Origin: Celeribacter halophilus
GTDB lineage: Bacteria; Pseudomonadota; Alphaproteobacteria; Rhodobacterales; Rhodobacteraceae
NCBI RefSeq assembly: GCF_900114135.1
Contig: NZ_FORY01000023.1
Location: 1 to 34,173, forward strand
DNA length: 34,173 bases
Reading direction: 5' to 3'
The position numbers and the translations under genes are program-made. Each line of letters opens with the position of its first letter. Position 1 is the stretch's first letter. Below the pieces are notes generated by a model. It searched no databases. It was given only the letters and a program-made list of their open reading frames with translations, and was not told where the DNA came from. Shown in pieces: positions 31,962-34,173 of the stretch.

Positions 31962-32053
31962 GGGCTGACAGCGGTCATCCGGTTGGTCGCGCCGAAGCCT
32001 GCATAGGTCAAGATTTGCGCGCCGCACCGCCGCAAGTCCGGTTTGAGCCCAAG
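31962..32053 (-). repeat. Dispersed relic repeat, inverted copy of 2621-2712
   Basis: Reverse complement of 2621-2712 over about 92 bases with scattered mismatches. It lies just outside the IS110 upstream block. Confidence 0.65.
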
Positions 32054-32237
32054 TTGACCATTGCTGCGAGTAGCCCTCAAGGTCAGCAATGCACAAGTTA
32101 GTGAACTTTGCAAAATCAAGGCCGCTTAACCCCAACAAGGCCACGACCCGCGTGTCGAGCAACAGGCCGGATACATATGAGCGACTTCCGAGAACATGTC
32201 AGAAATCATTTGCGAGCAGCAGCCGATACATACAAAT

Positions 32238-32330
32238 GGGCCGATCACGTCGAGAAGGAAGACTACGGTTCCAGGCTTTGCAAAGGTCACTTCTTGCGCA
32301 TTGCTGCCTTTGGTACAGAACGCAGCAAGG
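32238..32330 (+). repeat. Dispersed relic repeat, direct copy of 648-740
   Basis: Ungapped match to 648-740. Upstream an ATG at 32176 opens a frame (MSDFREHVRNHLRAAAD) that reads through the repeat, but no function or full gene could be recognised. The IS5 end begins 16 bases downstream. Confidence 0.65.
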
Positions 32331-32345
32331 GTTTCTGGTGCTGGT

Positions 32346-32588
32346 GGACTTTGTTGCACAAATCGTGCGGAGGTTGAGCTTCCCCTTAACCCAGACGGAT
32401 TCATCGTAGAGCCTCTGTGCGGGCAATGCCAAGCGCGGTGAAGCCATTCAGGATCGCAACGCGGGTATGGGCCTCCGCAACCTGCCAACCGAAGTCGTGT
32501 GCAGCGAAGCGCTGCCCCAATAGTTTAATACAATGTATCTTCGTTTCGACGCGTCTCCTTCGGTGATACCCCGATCATCGTCGTCAAA
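32346..32588 (-). pseudogene. IS5-family transposase, C-terminal fragment with element end
   Basis: A minus-strand frame reads SGYHRRRRVETKIHCIKLLG, then GFTALGIARTEAL and stops at 32401-32403. This is the C-terminus of an IS5-type transposase. The terminal sequence GGACTTTGTTGCACAAATC at 32346-32364 is the expected element end. Upstream the frame ends near 32588, where IS66 sequence begins, so the 5' part is missing. Confidence 0.82.
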
Positions 32589-32650
32589 CCGCGTGCGGGT
32601 TTTAGTCTCGACGCAGCCCGTGGACTTCAGGAAAGGTCATGATGGCCTAG
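32589..32650 (+). pseudogene. IS66 TnpB (OrfB) N-terminal fragment
   Basis: The plus-strand peptide RVRVLVSTQPVDFRKGHDGL is the hallmark start of IS66 TnpB. Similarity ends within about 60 bases and the frame runs on into unrelated sequence. It abuts the IS5 fragment. Confidence 0.75.
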
Positions 32651-32979
32651 GAACGGGACGTCACATTTTCCAGAAAGAATTGAACAGATTGACCGTGGAG
32701 AGAACGGCCAATCTGTTGGGCCGTATGCTCTTGATGCTGCCAGACATGGGGGCTGAGTTGCCCTCGGGTGGAGGTGATAAAGTGGATCAATGGAAATTGG
32801 CTGAGCTGTTTGGCGTGTCCACGATGAAAATAAAAACCGCAAAACGCCGGAGTTTTGTCAAACTTCCTCGGACAGAATTGGCTCAAGAGGTTCTTGGAGA
32901 GATCGCGGATGCCCTTTGTTCCGATCCGCCTTGCGGTAGTTCGGCGGTATTTGAGGAAGAAGCTTTCTGTGACGTCTAA
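32651..32979 (+). CDS. Unknown open frame fused to the IS66 fragment
   Basis: The frame continues from the IS66 piece to a TAA at 32977-32979. The peptide (LTVERTANLLGRMLLMLPDM, then VDQWKLAELFGVSTMKIK) has a helix-turn-helix-like look in the second part but no recognised family. There is no convincing independent start, so it may be the 3' remnant of a gene truncated by IS66. The competing minus-strand frame has poor composition. Confidence 0.3.
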
Positions 32980-33124
32980 AAAATGATCTAAAAAGGTCGG
33001 GCTCGTTGGGATGCTAATACAGCAAAATTTCGCGAATTCATCGCCCCTCGGGACCGGCCTCCAAAAAAAATTTGAAGAAAGAAGATTTGCACATAGTTTT
33101 TGCGGAGAAGAAAGGAATAACATC

Positions 33125-33454
33125 ATGAACAACGCAAAAAATGACTTTGAAAATGCGGTCAAAACGCTCGTCGAGACCTGGCTCGCAAATCCTGGAACTT
33201 CGGGAGCCAGCGCACTTGAGCCGATAATTGAAAGCTTGGCATTTCGGGACAATGCATCAATCTGCCTCGCATCATTTTCGTCTGCATTTTCGCATCCTGA
33301 CAGCACAAAAATTTTGAACGCCTTCAACACGGCAACAAAATATATTGCACATTTTGATTGGCCGGAGGAATTGATTAGCCTTCACAAAATTAACGATCTC
33401 ACCGGTCGGCTTTCGCGGACTAAAAATGATGCCGATCCCTCAATAACTATGTGA
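33125..33454 (+). CDS. Unknown 109-residue protein
   Basis: ATG at 33125 follows an AAAGGA site by about 10 bases. The product is mostly helical and soluble, beginning MNNAKNDFENAVKTLVETWL, with no signal peptide, membrane segment or recognised motif. Its AT-rich codon use differs from the catabolic genes, in line with acquired DNA. It ends just before the IS relic at 33457. Confidence 0.5.
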   Translation: MNNAKNDFENAVKTLVETWLANPGTSGASALEPIIESLAFRDNASICLASFSSAFSHPDSTKILNAFNTATKYIAHFDWPEELISLHKINDLTGRLSRTKNDADPSITM

Positions 33455-33456
33455 TT

Positions 33457-33520
33457 CTATCAATGATCCGGGGTCCGCGGTGTCCTCGGTCGCAGTGTGA
33501 CACAAGCTGTGATGCGCGCC
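33457..33520 (+). repeat. IS5/IS1182-type relic, second copy of 21163-21225
   Basis: CAATGATCCGGGGTC and CTCGGTCGCAGTGTGACA are shared with the relic at 21163-21225. Only this short part is present here. Confidence 0.6.
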
Positions 33521-33543
33521 AGGCCCGTGCGCGTCACAACGGT

Positions 33544-33858
33544 ATGTCACGCCAAACAAAGATCGAAGGGATAAAGAAGTTCTCTTTGATAGTAGATTAC
33601 CGTACCTTTTCGCGTTTCATCGAAGAGTCGCCGCTAGAGCGTGGCCGGACATTCTCCGCCCTTTTAGGGCTCTCGGAATATTCGGATTGCCGTCAGGCGC
33701 TGCAGGTTGTTTCTTATACGCGCACGATGAACACCGATCTCGATATGAAGGTTTTGGCGACACGGATCGACGGAACACAGCGCGCCATCCAACAAGCTCT
33801 GGAGGCACTCCGATCCAACTTCGAGAAGGTCACAGGAAAGCGGTGTTTTTCAAGGTAG
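33544..33858 (+). CDS. Unknown 104-residue protein
   Basis: The frame from the ATG at 33544 begins MSRQTKIEGIKKFSLIVDYR and ends in a helical part (QRAIQQALEALRSNFEKVTG). No ribosome site is evident, and the longer frame from 33451 runs through the IS relic. No family was recognised. It may be a fragment of a larger gene. Confidence 0.35.
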   Translation: MSRQTKIEGIKKFSLIVDYRTFSRFIEESPLERGRTFSALLGLSEYSDCRQALQVVSYTRTMNTDLDMKVLATRIDGTQRAIQQALEALRSNFEKVTGKRCFSR

Positions 33859-33876
33859 TTGCCGCTTGATAATTTA

Positions 33877-34173
33877 TCATGCTGCCCGTTTTTCGTTTTG
33901 CTCCATGGGGCCGGCGCCGCCAGCTTTATGGGAGAGCGCGTCGCCGGCCCCATGGGCTTTGCGTTCGACTTCAGGCCGCTCGGGATTGAGCCATACCGAG
34001 CCAACAGGCTGCCAATTCCGCGTGCCACGAGACCAGCGCTCGGGATGCCGCTCTTTGGCCGCCTGATATACATGGCGTCTGGCGGCAAGCATTTGCACGT
34101 CCTCACCACGGTGCCGCTGATCTGGCGTCACAAAACGGATCGCGCTGTGGCGATGCTCTGTGTTGTACCAGGC
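33877..34173 (-). CDS. IS3-family transposase, C-terminal part (cut by window edge)
   Basis: A minus-strand frame enters from the right edge and ends at TGA 33877-33879. AWYNTEHRHSAIRFVTPDQR matches the conserved C-terminus of IS3-family OrfB proteins. An extended tail (ERHPERWSRGTRNWQPVGSV) follows, as in some members of the family. The catalytic core is outside the window. It differs from the IS3 at 27251-28481. Confidence 0.88.
   Translation of the reverse strand, partial: AWYNTEHRHSAIRFVTPDQRHRGEDVQMLAARRHVYQAAKERHPERWSRGTRNWQPVGSVWLNPERPEVERKAHGAGDALSHKAGGAGPMEQNEKRAA

Larger units (their letters stand above)
31821..32345. other. IS110 upstream region and relic spacer
   Basis: Contains the IS110 5' non-coding region to about 31903, the inverted repeat copy at 31962-32053, a possible third IS110 crumb at about 32126-32162 (minus-strand LLDTRVVALL, cf. 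LLDARVVLFQ in the intact gene) and the direct repeat at 32238-32330. No intact gene is visible. Confidence 0.5.

Noticed and set aside
32647-33330. 227-codon minus-strand open frame
   Set aside because: Unusual composition, no ribosome site, and it overlaps the better supported plus-strand gene at 33125 and the IS66-linked frame.
1-34173. CRISPR arrays, tRNA or rRNA genes
   Set aside because: No regularly spaced short repeats, cloverleaf-like sequences or rRNA motifs were seen on either strand by eye.

Overview
The window looks like a piece of an alphaproteobacterial genome, most probably from the Roseobacter group (Rhodobacterales). The signs are a beta-ketoadipate locus in pcaIJF order with a divergent IclR-type regulator, the mix of ABC-transport and cyclase-family genes, and many insertion-sequence (IS) relics between gene blocks. 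This rests on recognising protein families by eye; no database search was run. The sequence cannot decide whether it is chromosome or plasmid: no replication, partition or conjugation gene is visible.

Layout. 1-3.1 kb: the 5' part of an IS110 transposase gene cut by the window edge, intergenic relics, a small membrane protein and a DUF3396-like gene. 3.1-6.9 kb: an Lrp/AsnC regulator divergent from a four-gene operon (quinone oxidoreductase, class IV aminotransferase, AhpD-like protein, Tat-exported cyclase). 7.1-10.9 kb: a LysR fragment, then pcaF, pcaJ and pcaI on the minus strand, with divergent pcaR and operator-like repeats between. 11.0-17.4 kb: a second catabolic block holding a LysR regulator with a PcaD-like lactone hydrolase, a minus-strand operon (AtoE transporter, YciI-like protein, muconolactone isomerase, SDR), and a divergent 3-hydroxyacyl-CoA-dehydrogenase/cyclase pair. 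17.5-20.4 kb: a complete IS21-family element that appears to split a small minus-strand gene. 21.3-27.2 kb: a minus-strand operon of binding protein, fused permease-ATPase, Gfo/Idh/MocA dehydrogenase and DAO-family oxidase, divergent from a LacI-type repressor with two clear palindromic operators. 27.2-34.2 kb: an IS graveyard (IS3 abutting a truncated IS30, a complete IS110 gene, IS5 and IS66 fragments, a second IS3 at the right edge) with an unrecognised 552-residue tail-anchored protein and a few unknown small ORFs.

How the genes may work together. pcaIJF converts beta-ketoadipate to succinyl-CoA and acetyl-CoA. The neighbouring block has a muconolactone isomerase and an enol-lactone hydrolase but no ring-cleavage dioxygenase or cycloisomerase, so it may feed an unknown lactone or ring-opened compound into pcaIJF. 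The LacI-controlled operon looks like uptake plus oxidation of an amino-acid-like compound, possibly a sugar-amino-acid or opine-type conjugate. These pathway ideas are inferences. The least explained items are the catC/YciI/cyclase block, the Lrp-linked operon and the orphan 552-residue protein.
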